Source: Betaproteobacteria bacterium (GTDB lineage: Bacteria > Pseudomonadota > Gammaproteobacteria > Burkholderiales > Usitatibacteraceae). Taken from it: 60,389 nucleotides of DNA. Of the stretch, positions 50,456 to 59,468 are shown piece by piece. A program made the position numbers and the translations under genes. Within the stretch, counting starts at the first letter, position 1; the number at the start of each line of letters is the position of its first letter. The notes below the pieces were generated by a model. The model saw only the letters and a program-made list of their open reading frames with translations, had not been told where the DNA came from and searched no databases. The stretch spans positions 1 to 60,389 of the forward strand of contig JAEUMZ010000082.1 in assembly GCA_016790765.1 (NCBI GenBank), in the 5' to 3' direction.

Positions 50456-52168
50456 ATGTTCCAATCGCTCAAGAACCTGTCGGTCAAGAACACGCTGCTG
50501 TTCTTCACCGGCACCTGCGCGGCCGTGCTGCTGATCGTCGGCCTGGCGGCCTACTTCGCGTCCAACTCGTTCCGCTCCACCCTCGACAAGTCGACCTCCA
50601 ACGCCGACCTCCTGAGCCACACGGCGGAGATCGGCAAGATGCACGATGCGATCCGCGGCGACGTGATCAGCTACATCCTGGCCTTCGAGCGCGGCGAGAC
50701 GGTGTGGCTGGAGCGCACCGAGAAGCAGTTCGCGGCGCACAAGAAGCAGATCGCCGACGAGCTCAAGGCGCTGGAGAACGACGGCATCAGCGCGGAAGCC
50801 AAGACGGCGGTGGCCGCGGCCAAGCCGGCGATCGAGGCCTTCGTGCGCGACTCCGAGAAGCGCATCGCCGACGCGCGCAGCAATCTGATCGGCGTGATCG
50901 CCGAGCTGCCGGAGTTCGAGAAGGCCTACGCGCGCGCCGGCGAGGGCATTGCCGCCCTCACCAACGTGTCGAAGAAGGAGAACAGCAATTTCCAGTCGGC
51001 CAGCAAGTCGAGTGCCGCGGGCGCGGCCACGCTGGTGGCCATCGCGATGATGCTCGGGCTGGCCGCCGTGGCCGCCGCCGCGTGGTGGACGCACCACATC
51101 ATCGCCCAACCCATCACACAGGTGATGAAAGCCACCGAGGACCTGCGCTCGGGCGAGGGCGACCTGACCAAGAAACTGCCGGTGATGGCCGGCGAGTTCG
51201 GCCAGCTGTCGACGTCGATGAACGGGTTCCTCAGCCAGTTGCACGACCTCATCGCGCAGGTGGCGATCAACGCCGGCGAGATCGCCAATGCCGCACGCCA
51301 GATCAGCGCCGGCAACACCGACCTGTCCGCGCGCACCGAACAGCAGGCCTCCACGCTCGAGGAAACGGCATCCAGCATGGAGCAGTTCACCTCGACCATC
51401 CGCCAGAACGCGGAGAACACCAAGCTGGCCAACGGCCTCGCGCTGTCCGCCTCGGACGCGGCGCGCAAGGGTGGCAGCGTGGCTGTCAAGGCGGTCGAGA
51501 AGATGGCCGCCATCAGTTCGAGCTCCAGGAAGATCGGCGAGATCATCGGCACCATCGATTCGATCGCCTTCCAGACCAACATCCTGGCGCTCAATGCGGC
51601 GGTCGAGGCGGCGCGTGCCGGCGAGCAGGGCCGCGGTTTTGCCGTGGTGGCCGGCGAGGTGCGCGCGCTCGCCCAGCGCAGCGCCGCCGCGGCCAAGGAG
51701 ATCAAGGAACTGATCGGCAACTCGGTGGACCAGGTCTCCGAGGGCACCAAGCTGGTCAACGAGGCCGGCGCCTCGATGCAGAACATCGTGGTCGGCATCC
51801 AGCAGGTCACCGAGATCATCAACGAGATTTCCACCGCGTCCAACGAGCAGGCGCAGGGGATCGAGCAGGTCAACAAGGCGATCGTGCAGATGGAGGGCGT
51901 CACCCAGCAGAACGCCGCCCTGGTGGAGGAGGCCGCCGCAGCCGCTGAGTCGATGCGCGAACAGGCCGAGACGCTGCAGGACCTGGTGTCGCGCTTCAAG
52001 CTGGACGACTCCAAGCTGCGCGAGAACCAGGTGCGCTCGCGCCGCACGGCGGCCCTGGCCGACACCGGCACGATGCGCACCAACGTGCCGCGCATCAGCA
52101 ATGAGGCCCGTGGCGGTGGGGCGGCGCAGCTGCCGAAGGAACCCGGCGGCGAGTGGGAGGAATTCTGA
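50456..52168 (+). CDS. Methyl-accepting chemotaxis protein with CheR-tether tail
   Basis: A 570-residue chemoreceptor. Transmembrane segment 1 lies at about 14-36. A helical periplasmic sensor of about 150 residues follows (rich in Lys/Glu/Ala, four-helix-bundle type). Segment 2 is at about 189-211, HAMP at about 212-265, and a signalling domain with the conserved hairpin tip [49 protein letters not shown]. The last five residues, EWEEF, fit the xWxxF pentapeptide that tethers CheR and CheB. The ligand is unknown. It heads the chemotaxis gene run. Confidence 0.93.
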   Translation: MFQSLKNLSVKNTLLFFTGTCAAVLLIVGLAAYFASNSFRSTLDKSTSNADLLSHTAEIGKMHDAIRGDVISYILAFERGETVWLERTEKQFAAHKKQIADELKALENDGISAEAKTAVAAAKPAIEAFVRDSEKRIADARSNLIGVIAELPEFEKAYARAGEGIAALTNVSKKENSNFQSASKSSAAGAATLVAIAMMLGLAAVAAAAWWTHHIIAQPITQVMKATEDLRSGEGDLTKKLPVMAGEFGQLSTSMNGFLSQLHDLIAQVAINAGEIANAARQISAGNTDLSARTEQQASTLEETASSMEQFTSTIRQNAENTKLANGLALSASDAARKGGSVAVKAVEKMAAISSSSRKIGEIIGTIDSIAFQTNILALNAAVEAARAGEQGRGFAVVAGEVRALAQRSAAAAKEIKELIGNSVDQVSEGTKLVNEAGASMQNIVVGIQQVTEIINEISTASNEQAQGIEQVNKAIVQMEGVTQQNAALVEEAAAAAESMREQAETLQDLVSRFKLDDSKLRENQVRSRRTAALADTGTMRTNVPRISNEARGGGAAQLPKEPGGEWEEF

Positions 52169-52291
52169 CGCCCCGCGACTGCCGATCCCCGCAGCGCGCC
52201 GCGCGGGCGGTTCTGTCGGACCGTTCAGGGATTCGGCGCTAAACTATCTTCCACCTGCGCCCGGACTGTCCGGACACCTTCCCCAGCGCCC

Positions 52292-52759
52292 ATGAGCGAA
52301 CCCAACACCTCCCCCAAGGAATTCCTCACCTTCTCGCTGGGCGGCGAGGAGTACGCGATCGACATCCTCAAGGTGCAGGAGATCCGGCGCTTCGAGACCG
52401 TGACCCGCATCGCCAACGCGCCGTCGTTCATCAAGGGGGTGGTCAACCTGCGCGGCACCATCGTGCCGATCGTCGACCTCAGGGTCAAGTTCGCGCTCGG
52501 CGAGGCCCGCTACGACGATTTCACGGTGGTGATCGTGCTCAACATCGGCAAGCGCGTGATCGGCGCCGTGGTCGATGCGGTCTCCGAGGTGGTGACCCTG
52601 GGCGCGCACGAGGTGCACGCGGCGCCCGAATTCGCCACGCTCGACACCAAGTACCTCACCGGGCTGGCCACCTACAACGAGCGCATGCTGATCGTGCTCG
52701 ACATCGAACGGTTGATGACCAGCTCGGAGATGGCGCTGGTCGAACAGGCGGCGGCATGA
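52292..52759 (+). CDS. cheW: Chemotaxis coupling protein CheW
   Basis: A 155-residue SH3-like adaptor that links receptors to CheA. The full CheW domain is present: [62 protein letters not shown], then [22 protein letters not shown] and [13 protein letters not shown]. The gene follows the receptor by about 120 bases and overlaps the next gene as ATGA, so the CheZ-like protein is probably translationally coupled to it. Confidence 0.95.
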   Translation: MSEPNTSPKEFLTFSLGGEEYAIDILKVQEIRRFETVTRIANAPSFIKGVVNLRGTIVPIVDLRVKFALGEARYDDFTVVIVLNIGKRVIGAVVDAVSEVVTLGAHEVHAAPEFATLDTKYLTGLATYNERMLIVLDIERLMTSSEMALVEQAAA

Positions 52760-53223
52760 CCACCCCGGGCGGGCTCGGCCCCACCTATGCCGCGCTGGTC
52801 GAACTGCAGGAGCTGTCGGCGCGGCTGATGTCGCAGATCGATTCCGCCCACCGCGAGATCGGCGAGACGCGCGCCATTCTCAAGGACGCCATCGACCGCC
52901 TGATGCCGGCCTTCACCGCCATGCGCGCTTCCGATGCAGTGCAGGTCATGAGCCCCTCCAAGCGCGAGGCGTTTTCGGCCCTGCAGTTCCAGGACATTTC
53001 CGACCAGCTGCTGGCGCACGCGCAGGGCCGCCTGTCGTCGCTGCAGGCCGCCGTGTACCAGCTGGCCAAGGCGATGGAGAACGGCGATGTCCAGCCGGGC
53101 GATTCGGATGTGCTGTGCGCGCTGGTGGAACAGGCCAACGACCAGCTCGCCGACCTCGACCTCAACCTCATCAAGCCGGTGGGCAAGGCGCACCTGGGCA
53201 CCGGCGACATGGAACTCTTCTAG
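52756..53223 (+). CDS. cheZ: CheZ-like CheY-P phosphatase, short form
   Basis: A 155-residue helical protein, shorter than classic CheZ (about 214). The segment [20 protein letters not shown] holds Asp80 and Gln84 in the DxxxQ spacing of the CheZ active site. It has a long helical body, an acidic linker and a terminal tail ending GTGDMELF, suited to docking on CheY. It should speed loss of phosphate from CheY. The shortening is mainly at the N-terminus, where the four-helix-bundle hairpin is reduced. It sits between CheW and CheY and starts in an ATGA overlap with cheW. The name rests on the motif and position, not on strong overall similarity. Confidence 0.75.
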   Translation: MTTPGGLGPTYAALVELQELSARLMSQIDSAHREIGETRAILKDAIDRLMPAFTAMRASDAVQVMSPSKREAFSALQFQDISDQLLAHAQGRLSSLQAAVYQLAKAMENGDVQPGDSDVLCALVEQANDQLADLDLNLIKPVGKAHLGTGDMELF

Positions 53224-53247
53224 CATTCCCCCTCACTCCCCCCAAGC

Positions 53248-53613
53248 ATGAAAACCATCCTCACCGTCGACGATTCCCCCTCCATCCGGCAGATGCTGGC
53301 CTTCGTGCTGTCCAGCAACGGCTACAAAGTCATCGAGGCCTCGGACGGCGAAGAAGGACTGGCCCTGGCCAAGGCCCACCAGGTCGACCTGGTGCTCACC
53401 GACCAGAACATGCCGCGCATCGACGGCCTGGGCCTGATCCGCGCACTGCGCGCCCTGCCCGGCTACCGCAGCATCCCGATCATGATGCTGACCACCGAAT
53501 CGTCGCAGGCCCTGAAGCAACAGGGGCGCGAGGCCGGCGCCACGGGCTGGATGGTGAAGCCCTTCGACCCGGAAAAACTGCTGGAGATGCTGCGCCGCGT
53601 CCTCGGGGAGTAG
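53248..53613 (+). CDS. cheY: Chemotaxis response regulator CheY
   Basis: A 121-residue single receiver domain. The acidic pocket is in TVDDSPSIRQM, the phosphoacceptor Asp is in VLTDQNMPRIDGL (near residue 53), the conserved Thr is in MMLTTESS, and the conserved Lys is in GWMVKPFDPEKL. There is no output domain. Phosphorylated by CheA, it would bind the flagellar motor or another effector. It lies between the CheZ-like gene and cheA. Confidence 0.94.
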   Translation: MKTILTVDDSPSIRQMLAFVLSSNGYKVIEASDGEEGLALAKAHQVDLVLTDQNMPRIDGLGLIRALRALPGYRSIPIMMLTTESSQALKQQGREAGATGWMVKPFDPEKLLEMLRRVLGE

Positions 53614-53620
53614 GCGCCCC

Positions 53621-55645
53621 GTGGCCCTGGACCTTTCCCGATTCGCCAAGGCCTTCTTCGAGGAGGCCGCCGAACACCTGGCGGCCCTGGAGAACCTGCT
53701 GCTGACGGTGGATCTGGCGCGTCCCGATGCGGAGGCGCTCAATGCGATCTTCCGCGCAGTGCACTCGATCAAGGGCGGTGCGGCGGCGTTCGGCCACCAG
53801 GCGTTGGCCGAGTTCACGCATGAATTCGAATCGATCCTCGACCGCGTGCGCAAGGGCACGCTGCCGCTGACCAAGCCGCGCGTCGATGCCTTTCTCAAGG
53901 CCGGTGACGCCATGCGGCGCCACCTGGCCGCCATCGAAGCCAACGATGCACCCGACCTGCAGGAAATGCACGCCCTGCTCGACCTGTTGCGCACGGTGAC
54001 CAACATCGACGCGGTCACCGTCTTCGAGGAAGTGGTGGCGGTTGAGGACAAGAAGCCGCCGCGTTTCGCGGTCGCCATTGTGGTCGACCGTGCCACCTAT
54101 GAACCGGAGGAGGCGCTGGCGGACCTCGAGGAGAGCTTCCGGGGCCTGGGCGAACTGCATGACTTCCATACCGAGTCCATCGATGCCACCACGCTCAGGG
54201 TCGGCTTCGGGCTCGACACCGACATCGACCCGGACGAGTTGCGCGAGAGCCTCGAATTCATCGTGCCCGCCGACTCGATCGACATCACGGCCAACGAGCG
54301 CCGCGCTGCGCGGTCCGCGGAGGCGCCGGCGGCGGTGCCGGCCGACGACGACGATGGCGGCTTCGGTTTTTTCGAGCCGCTGCCCGAGCCGGCCGCCGTG
54401 GCCGCCGCTGTGCCGGACGCCGATGTCCAGCTCACCGCGCTGGCCGATGCCACGTCGATCCGCGTCAACGTGGCCAAGGTCGACCAGCTGATCAACCTGG
54501 TGGGTGAACTGGTCATCGCCGAGGCGATGATCGCGCAGGCCGCGCAGGGCCTCGACCCGGAGGGCAAGACCGCGCTGGCGGCCGCCGTGGCACAACTGGA
54601 GCGCAATACGCGCGACCTGCAGGATTCCGTCCTGGCGATCCGCATGCTGCCGATCAGCTTCGTCATGAGCCGCCTGCCGCGCCTGGTGCGTGATCTGGCC
54701 GACCGGCTGGGCAAGGAAGTCGAGCTCGAACTGGTCGGCGAGGACACCGAACTCGACAAGAGCGTGATCGAGAAGATCGCCGACCCGCTGACCCACCTGG
54801 TGCGCAACGCCATCGACCACGGCATCGAGCCGCCGGCCGAGCGCAGCATGAAGGGCAAGCCGCGCCAGGGCCGCCTGACGGTGCGCGCCGCGCACCAGGG
54901 CGGCAGCATCGTCATCTCCGTGACCGACGACGGCGCCGGCCTCGATCGCGAAAAGATTCTCGCCAAGGCGCGCGAGGTCGGCCTCGACGGCGGCACCGAC
55001 TGGGCGGATGTGGACGTCTGGCAACTGGTCTTTACCCCGGGCTTTTCCACCGCCGCCGAAGTCACCGACGTGTCCGGCCGCGGTGTCGGCATGGACGTGG
55101 TGTGGCAGAACGTGCACGCGCTGGGCGGCAAGATCGAAATCGCCTCGCGGGCCGGCGCCGGCACCACCATGACCATCCGCCTGCCGCTCACGCTGGCGAT
55201 CCTCGACGGCATGCTGCTCAACGCCTCGGGGGAGACCTACATCCTGCCGCTGGCCAGCATCGTGCAATCGATCCAGCCGGAGGCCGGCACGCTCAATTCG
55301 GTGGGTGGCGCGCAACTGGTGCAGGTGCGCGGTGAATACCTCCCGGTGACCACGCTGGCCGGCGTGTTCGGGCTGGCCGAGCCGGAGGAGGACAACAGCC
55401 TCTTGGTGGTGCTCGAGGACGACGGCAAGCGTGCCGCCCTGCGGGTGGACGAGCTGGTCGGGCAGCAGCAGGTGGTGCTGAAGAGCCTCGAGGCCAATTA
55501 CCGCAAGGTCAAGGGCGTGAGCGGGGCGACGATCCTCGGCGATGGCCGCGTCGCGTTCATCCTCGACGCGCCCTACCTGGTGAGCCTCGCGCACGCGCAC
55601 GCCAAGTCGCACGACGCCACGCGGGGCCTCGCCCATGCCCGCTAG
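53621..55645 (+). CDS. cheA: Chemotaxis histidine kinase CheA
   Basis: A 674-residue kinase with the full domain order. Hpt lies at about 1-110, with His48 in RAVHSIKGGAAAFG. A small alpha/beta domain (about 135-225) sits in the place of P2. A Pro/Ala-rich acidic linker follows, then dimerisation helices (about 280-345, RVNVAKVDQLINLVGELVIAEAMI) and the ATPase (N box HLVRNAIDHGIEPP, DDGAGLD, GRGVGMDVV). The CheW-like P5 domain runs from about 540 to 665. The start is a GTG seven bases after the cheY stop, with GGGGAG upstream. The next gene starts inside its 3' end. It receives receptor signals through CheW and phosphorylates CheY and CheB. Confidence 0.94.
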   Translation: MALDLSRFAKAFFEEAAEHLAALENLLLTVDLARPDAEALNAIFRAVHSIKGGAAAFGHQALAEFTHEFESILDRVRKGTLPLTKPRVDAFLKAGDAMRRHLAAIEANDAPDLQEMHALLDLLRTVTNIDAVTVFEEVVAVEDKKPPRFAVAIVVDRATYEPEEALADLEESFRGLGELHDFHTESIDATTLRVGFGLDTDIDPDELRESLEFIVPADSIDITANERRAARSAEAPAAVPADDDDGGFGFFEPLPEPAAVAAAVPDADVQLTALADATSIRVNVAKVDQLINLVGELVIAEAMIAQAAQGLDPEGKTALAAAVAQLERNTRDLQDSVLAIRMLPISFVMSRLPRLVRDLADRLGKEVELELVGEDTELDKSVIEKIADPLTHLVRNAIDHGIEPPAERSMKGKPRQGRLTVRAAHQGGSIVISVTDDGAGLDREKILAKAREVGLDGGTDWADVDVWQLVFTPGFSTAAEVTDVSGRGVGMDVVWQNVHALGGKIEIASRAGAGTTMTIRLPLTLAILDGMLLNASGETYILPLASIVQSIQPEAGTLNSVGGAQLVQVRGEYLPVTTLAGVFGLAEPEEDNSLLVVLEDDGKRAALRVDELVGQQQVVLKSLEANYRKVKGVSGATILGDGRVAFILDAPYLVSLAHAHAKSHDATRGLAHAR

Positions 55646-56207
55646 CCGCGTCCTCGGCATCGACAGCGTGCTGCTGCGGACCGAGAAGGGCACCGCGAAG
55701 ATGCGCTCGCGCACCTCGGACATCACGCCCAAGCTGCGCTCGGTGCTGTTCCTGATCGACGGTGAGCAGACGCTGGGGGACCTGCTCGGCCGCGCCGGCA
55801 GCCTCGCCAACCTGCTCGAATCACAGATCAAGCAGCTGATCGCGCTCGAGCTGGTGGCCGTGGAGGGGTCCAACGCACCCGGGCGCGATCCCAACGAGAC
55901 CACCGCCACCACGCCGGTGGCACGCCACAAGCCGAAGCCGGCCGACATCCCACCGGTGGTGGCGGCCAAGATGCAGCTGCTGCTGCGGCTGGAGGGCACC
56001 GGCAGCAACGACGTCGACCTGCTGGGCGCGGAACTGCTGGAGGCCAAGACGCTCAAGGAACTGGCCTACACCGCCAAGTCGGTCACCAACCAGTTGTCGA
56101 TGTCGGTGGGCACCGAACGCAGCCAGCAGTTCTGGAAGGACGCAAAGGAAATCCTCACCGCGTGGCGCGACATGGCGGCACGCGGCCACGCCGAGGACGG
56201 CGCATGA
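55635..56207 (+). CDS. Unknown protein of the chemotaxis operon, 190 residues
   Basis: I do not recognise this protein. Residues about 20-80 (MRSRTSDITPKLRSVLFLIDGEQTLGDLLGRAGSLANLLESQIKQLIALELVAV) look like a small winged-helix or effector-type fold. A Pro/Thr-rich linker of about 30 residues follows, and then a helical C-terminal half (AKMQLLLRLEGTGSNDVDLLGAELLEAKTLKELAYTAKSVTNQLSMSVG). It has no membrane segment. It overlaps cheA by 11 bases and cheR by four, so it is made in step with them. A role as adaptor or regulator of the array is plausible but not shown. Confidence 0.8.
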   Translation: MPASRVLGIDSVLLRTEKGTAKMRSRTSDITPKLRSVLFLIDGEQTLGDLLGRAGSLANLLESQIKQLIALELVAVEGSNAPGRDPNETTATTPVARHKPKPADIPPVVAAKMQLLLRLEGTGSNDVDLLGAELLEAKTLKELAYTAKSVTNQLSMSVGTERSQQFWKDAKEILTAWRDMAARGHAEDGA

Positions 56208-57076
56208 AGGTGGAGCCGACTTTCCTCTATGCCCCCGCGGGCGCCAAGCTGGGCGAGCCGTTCCGCGCCTTCGAGTTCTCCGACGCGGACTTCCAGCGCC
56301 TGCAGCGCATGATCTACGACCTGGCCGGCATCTCGCTCAACGAGGGCAAGAAGGCGATGGCCTACAGCCGGCTGACCAAGCGCATCCGCGCCCTGCACGT
56401 GCAGAACTTCGCCGAGTACCTCGACTACGTGGAGCGCGACACCGGCGAGGAGAAGGTCAAGTTCATCAATGCGCTCACCACCAACCTGACCTACTTCTTC
56501 CGCGAGCCGCACCACTTCCCGATGCTCACCGACCACCTGCTCACCTATCCGAAGGATGAGCCGCTGACCTTGTGGAGCGCCGCCTGTTCGACCGGCGAGG
56601 AGCCGTACTCGATGGCCATGTCGATCATCGATGCCTTCGGCACCGACCGGCCGCCGGTGAAGATCATCGCCTCGGACCTCGATTCGGACGTGCTGGCCAC
56701 CGCCGCCAAGGGCGTCTACCCGCTGGAGAAGATCGACGCGCTCGACCGCGCCACGCTGAAGCGCTTCTTCCTCAAGGGCGCGGGCGACCAGATGGGTTTC
56801 GCGCGCGTGCGGCCGCAGGTGCAGCGCCTGGTGGAGTTCCGCCAGATCAACCTGGTGGACCCGCCGTGGAACATCGAGGGCCCGCTGGCGGCCATCTTCT
56901 GCCGCAACGTGATGATCTACTTCAACAAGCAGACGCAGCGCGCCATCCTCGAGCGCTTCGCACCGCTGCTCAAGCCCAACGGCCTGCTGTTCGCCGGGCA
57001 CTCCGAGAACTTCTTCTACAACGCGCGCGACATGTTCAACATCCGCGGCAAGACCGTCTACGAGTTGGCCGCATGA
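56204..57076 (+). CDS. cheR: Chemotaxis methyltransferase CheR
   Basis: A 290-residue SAM-dependent enzyme that methylates receptor glutamates. The N-terminal helical domain (about 1-80) precedes the methyltransferase core: INALTTNLTYFFREPHHFPML, SAACSTGEEPYSMAM (SAM site), ASDLDSDVLATAAKGVYP, and IFCRNVMIYFNKQTQRAIL. An N-terminal extension of about 20 residues is unusual. The beta subdomain that can hold the receptor pentapeptide should lie around 190-215. The start is an ATGA overlap with the unknown gene before it; its stop overlaps cheD in the same way. Confidence 0.94.
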   Translation: MKVEPTFLYAPAGAKLGEPFRAFEFSDADFQRLQRMIYDLAGISLNEGKKAMAYSRLTKRIRALHVQNFAEYLDYVERDTGEEKVKFINALTTNLTYFFREPHHFPMLTDHLLTYPKDEPLTLWSAACSTGEEPYSMAMSIIDAFGTDRPPVKIIASDLDSDVLATAAKGVYPLEKIDALDRATLKRFFLKGAGDQMGFARVRPQVQRLVEFRQINLVDPPWNIEGPLAAIFCRNVMIYFNKQTQRAILERFAPLLKPNGLLFAGHSENFFYNARDMFNIRGKTVYELAA

Positions 57077-57684
57077 GCTTCGACGACGCGCCGGTCGGCG
57101 CCCCCAAGCGCTACTTCGACAAGCACTTCAAGAAGGAGGCGGCCAAGCTGCATCCGGGCGAGTACTTCGCCACCGACAAGGACATGGTGCTGGTCACGGT
57201 GCTCGGCTCCTGCGTGGCGGCGTGCCTCCGGGACGTGCGCACCGGCATCGGCGGCATGAACCATTTCATGCTGCCCAAGACCGAAAAGGACCCGCTGAGC
57301 CCGGTGTCGATGTCGGCGCGCTACGGCACCTTCGCGATGGAAATCCTCATCAACCAGCTCATCAAGATGGGCGCGCGGCGCGAAAACATGGAGGCCAAGG
57401 TGTTCGGCGGCGGCAACGTATTGAAGGGCTTCACGATGAACAACATCGGCGAATCGAACGCCAGTTTCGTCCTCGACTACCTCGCCAACGAGAAAATCCC
57501 GGTGCGCGCCGAGGACATGCTGGGCGTGCACCCGCGTAAAATCTACTTCTTTCCCGCCACCGGCAAGGTGTTCGTGAAAAAGATCATGCAGCTGCACAAC
57601 GCCACCATCGTCGAGCGCGAAAGCGAGTACAACCTCAAGCTGCGCGATGCGCCGATCGGCGGCGACGTCGAGCTGTTCAAGTAG
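57073..57684 (+). CDS. cheD: Chemoreceptor glutamine deamidase CheD
   Basis: A 203-residue deamidase that converts receptor Gln to Glu and can bind CheY in some bacteria. The active site Cys is in VTVLGSCVAACLRD and the His in GGMNHFMLP, with the usual KVFGGGNVLKGF downstream. It ends RDAPIGGDVELFK, a tail very like the GDMELF end of the CheZ-like protein in this cluster. It starts in an ATGA overlap with cheR and is followed by cheB 29 bases later, the common R-D-B order. Confidence 0.94.
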   Translation: MSFDDAPVGAPKRYFDKHFKKEAAKLHPGEYFATDKDMVLVTVLGSCVAACLRDVRTGIGGMNHFMLPKTEKDPLSPVSMSARYGTFAMEILINQLIKMGARRENMEAKVFGGGNVLKGFTMNNIGESNASFVLDYLANEKIPVRAEDMLGVHPRKIYFFPATGKVFVKKIMQLHNATIVERESEYNLKLRDAPIGGDVELFK

Positions 57685-57713
57685 TTTCCACCGCAGACCC
57701 CACGGCAAGTCCC

Positions 57714-58817
57714 ATGAAGATCAAAGTCCTCGTCATCGACGATTCCGCGCTGATCCGCAACATCCTGAAGGAAATCATCAACGAGCAGTCCGACATGACG
57801 GTGGTCGGCGCGGCGCCCGACCCGCTGGTGGCGCGCGAAATGATCCGTTCGCTCAACCCGGACGTGCTCACGCTCGACATCGAAATGCCCAACATGAACG
57901 GGCTCTCGTTCCTGAAGCGCCTGATGCGCGTGCGGCCGATGCCGGTGGTGATGCTGTCCTCGCACACCCAGGAGGGCTCCGACATCGCCTTCCGCGCGCT
58001 GGCCATGGGCGCGGTCGATTTCGTCGGCAAGCCGGTGGCCGGTGGGGCCGGGGGCGGCGGCGACGACGATTACCCGCAACTGATCGTGGAAAAGATCCGC
58101 GCCGCCTACGCCGCGCGCGACAAGATCGAGCCGCTCGACATCAACCGCGCGGTCGATGCCGACGAGGTGCTGCCCAACCTCGCCAACAGCGCGGTCACGC
58201 AAAGCAAGGTGATCGTCATCGGCGCCTCCACCGGGGGCGCGGAGGCCCTGAAGGACATCCTGGCCGCCATGCCGGAGGATTGCCCGCCGATCCTCATCGC
58301 CCAGCACATGCCGGGCACGTTCACCAAGCTGTTCGCCAAGCGCCTCGATGGCCTTTGCAAGATCAGCGTGAAGGAAGCCGAGGACGAGGAACCGGCCCTG
58401 CCCGGCAACGCCTACGTGGCGCCCGGCGGCTACCACCTGCGGCTGGCGCGCTACGGCGCGCGCGGCTACGGGGTAAAGCTCACCCAGGACGCACCGGTCA
58501 ACCTGCACCGGCCGTCGGTGGATGTGCTGTTCCAGTCGGCGGCCGAGAATGCCGGTGCCGACGTGGTCGGCGTGATCCTCACCGGCATGGGCAAGGACGG
58601 CGCACAGGGCATGTTGACCATGCGCCAGAAAGGCGCCTTCACCATCGCGCAGGACGAGGCCACCTCGATCGTGTTCGGCATGCCCAAGGAGGCCATCGAC
58701 ATCGGCGCGGCGCAGGCCGTGGTGCCGCTGCCGCAGATCGCACGGCGCATCATGAGTTTCCTGGCTGGGGCCGACGGCGCCACGGGAAGCGCCGTGGGCG
58801 GCAAGATTTCCACCTGA
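57714..58817 (+). CDS. cheB: Chemotaxis methylesterase/deamidase CheB
   Basis: A 367-residue two-domain protein. The receiver domain (about 1-125) has VIDDSALIRNILKEI, the phosphoacceptor Asp in TLDIEMPNMNG and Lys in VDFVGKPVAG. After a linker, the methylesterase domain (about 175-360) has the catalytic Ser in IGASTGGAEAL, His in QHMPGTFTKLFAKRLD and Asp in VILTGMGKDGAQGM. It removes methyl groups from receptors when phosphorylated by CheA. It closes the chemotaxis run. Confidence 0.95.
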   Translation: MKIKVLVIDDSALIRNILKEIINEQSDMTVVGAAPDPLVAREMIRSLNPDVLTLDIEMPNMNGLSFLKRLMRVRPMPVVMLSSHTQEGSDIAFRALAMGAVDFVGKPVAGGAGGGGDDDYPQLIVEKIRAAYAARDKIEPLDINRAVDADEVLPNLANSAVTQSKVIVIGASTGGAEALKDILAAMPEDCPPILIAQHMPGTFTKLFAKRLDGLCKISVKEAEDEEPALPGNAYVAPGGYHLRLARYGARGYGVKLTQDAPVNLHRPSVDVLFQSAAENAGADVVGVILTGMGKDGAQGMLTMRQKGAFTIAQDEATSIVFGMPKEAIDIGAAQAVVPLPQIARRIMSFLAGADGATGSAVGGKIST

Positions 58818-58834
58818 CCCTGCGAGGCGCTGCC

Positions 58835-59467
58835 ATGAACGGGTTTCCGATGCGTCGAGCCTTTGCCGGCCTCATCGCACTTCTGTTGGTCGCGTGCGCA
58901 GCCGAGGGCCCCAAGGTGGCGCCACCCGCTTCATCGCCCCCCGCACAAGCCCCCGCGGCGGTGGCCGCACCCGCCGCGCCCAAGCTCGATGTAACCGCCG
59001 AGCTGATGCCCGGCGACTCCTGCAGCGCACCGGGTCCGGCGACGTTTAAGGGCACGGAGCCGTTCAAGGTCTCGTTGTGCATCTCGACCTCGCTCGAGGC
59101 GTTCTGCGGCAGCACGGTCAAGTTCGCGCCGGAGGGTGCATCCTCGTCCGGTCATTTCGAGTTGCGCGCCATCGCCCACCACCCGACGCTGGATGACCCC
59201 AATGCCAAGGTGCCCTTTCCCTGGCCGATCATCACCCCAGTGCCGACCACGGACCTCGGCAGCACGGGCGGCAACGACGGGCTGGCCTCCGGTAAGCGCG
59301 TGCGTTTCGCGGTCTACACGGTGGCAGCCACCGCGCGGGCGAATGCGGATCGCTACACCATATCCCTGTCGCCGGATTCGAGCCTCGGTCTGCGCAAGGG
59401 CGGCACCTGCGGCAACGCCTACGAGGCGCCGCTCTCGGCAAAGATCGAGTTTGTTCGATCCGGGTAA
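58835..59467 (+). CDS. Putative lipoprotein, function unknown
   Basis: A 210-residue protein with a lipoprotein-type signal (MNGFPMRRAFAGLIALLLVACAAEG, lipobox LVAC). An Ala/Pro-rich linker of about 30 residues follows, and then a domain with several Cys (GDSCSAPG, KVSLCIST, EAFCGST, GGTCGNA) that may form disulfides in the periplasm. I recognise no family. The frame is clean and its codon use matches its neighbours. It lies 17 bases after cheB in the same direction but has no evident chemotaxis feature. A 66-bp palindrome begins one base after its stop. Confidence 0.75.
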   Translation: MNGFPMRRAFAGLIALLLVACAAEGPKVAPPASSPPAQAPAAVAAPAAPKLDVTAELMPGDSCSAPGPATFKGTEPFKVSLCISTSLEAFCGSTVKFAPEGASSSGHFELRAIAHHPTLDDPNAKVPFPWPIITPVPTTDLGSTGGNDGLASGKRVRFAVYTVAATARANADRYTISLSPDSSLGLRKGGTCGNAYEAPLSAKIEFVRSG

Positions 59468-59468
59468 C

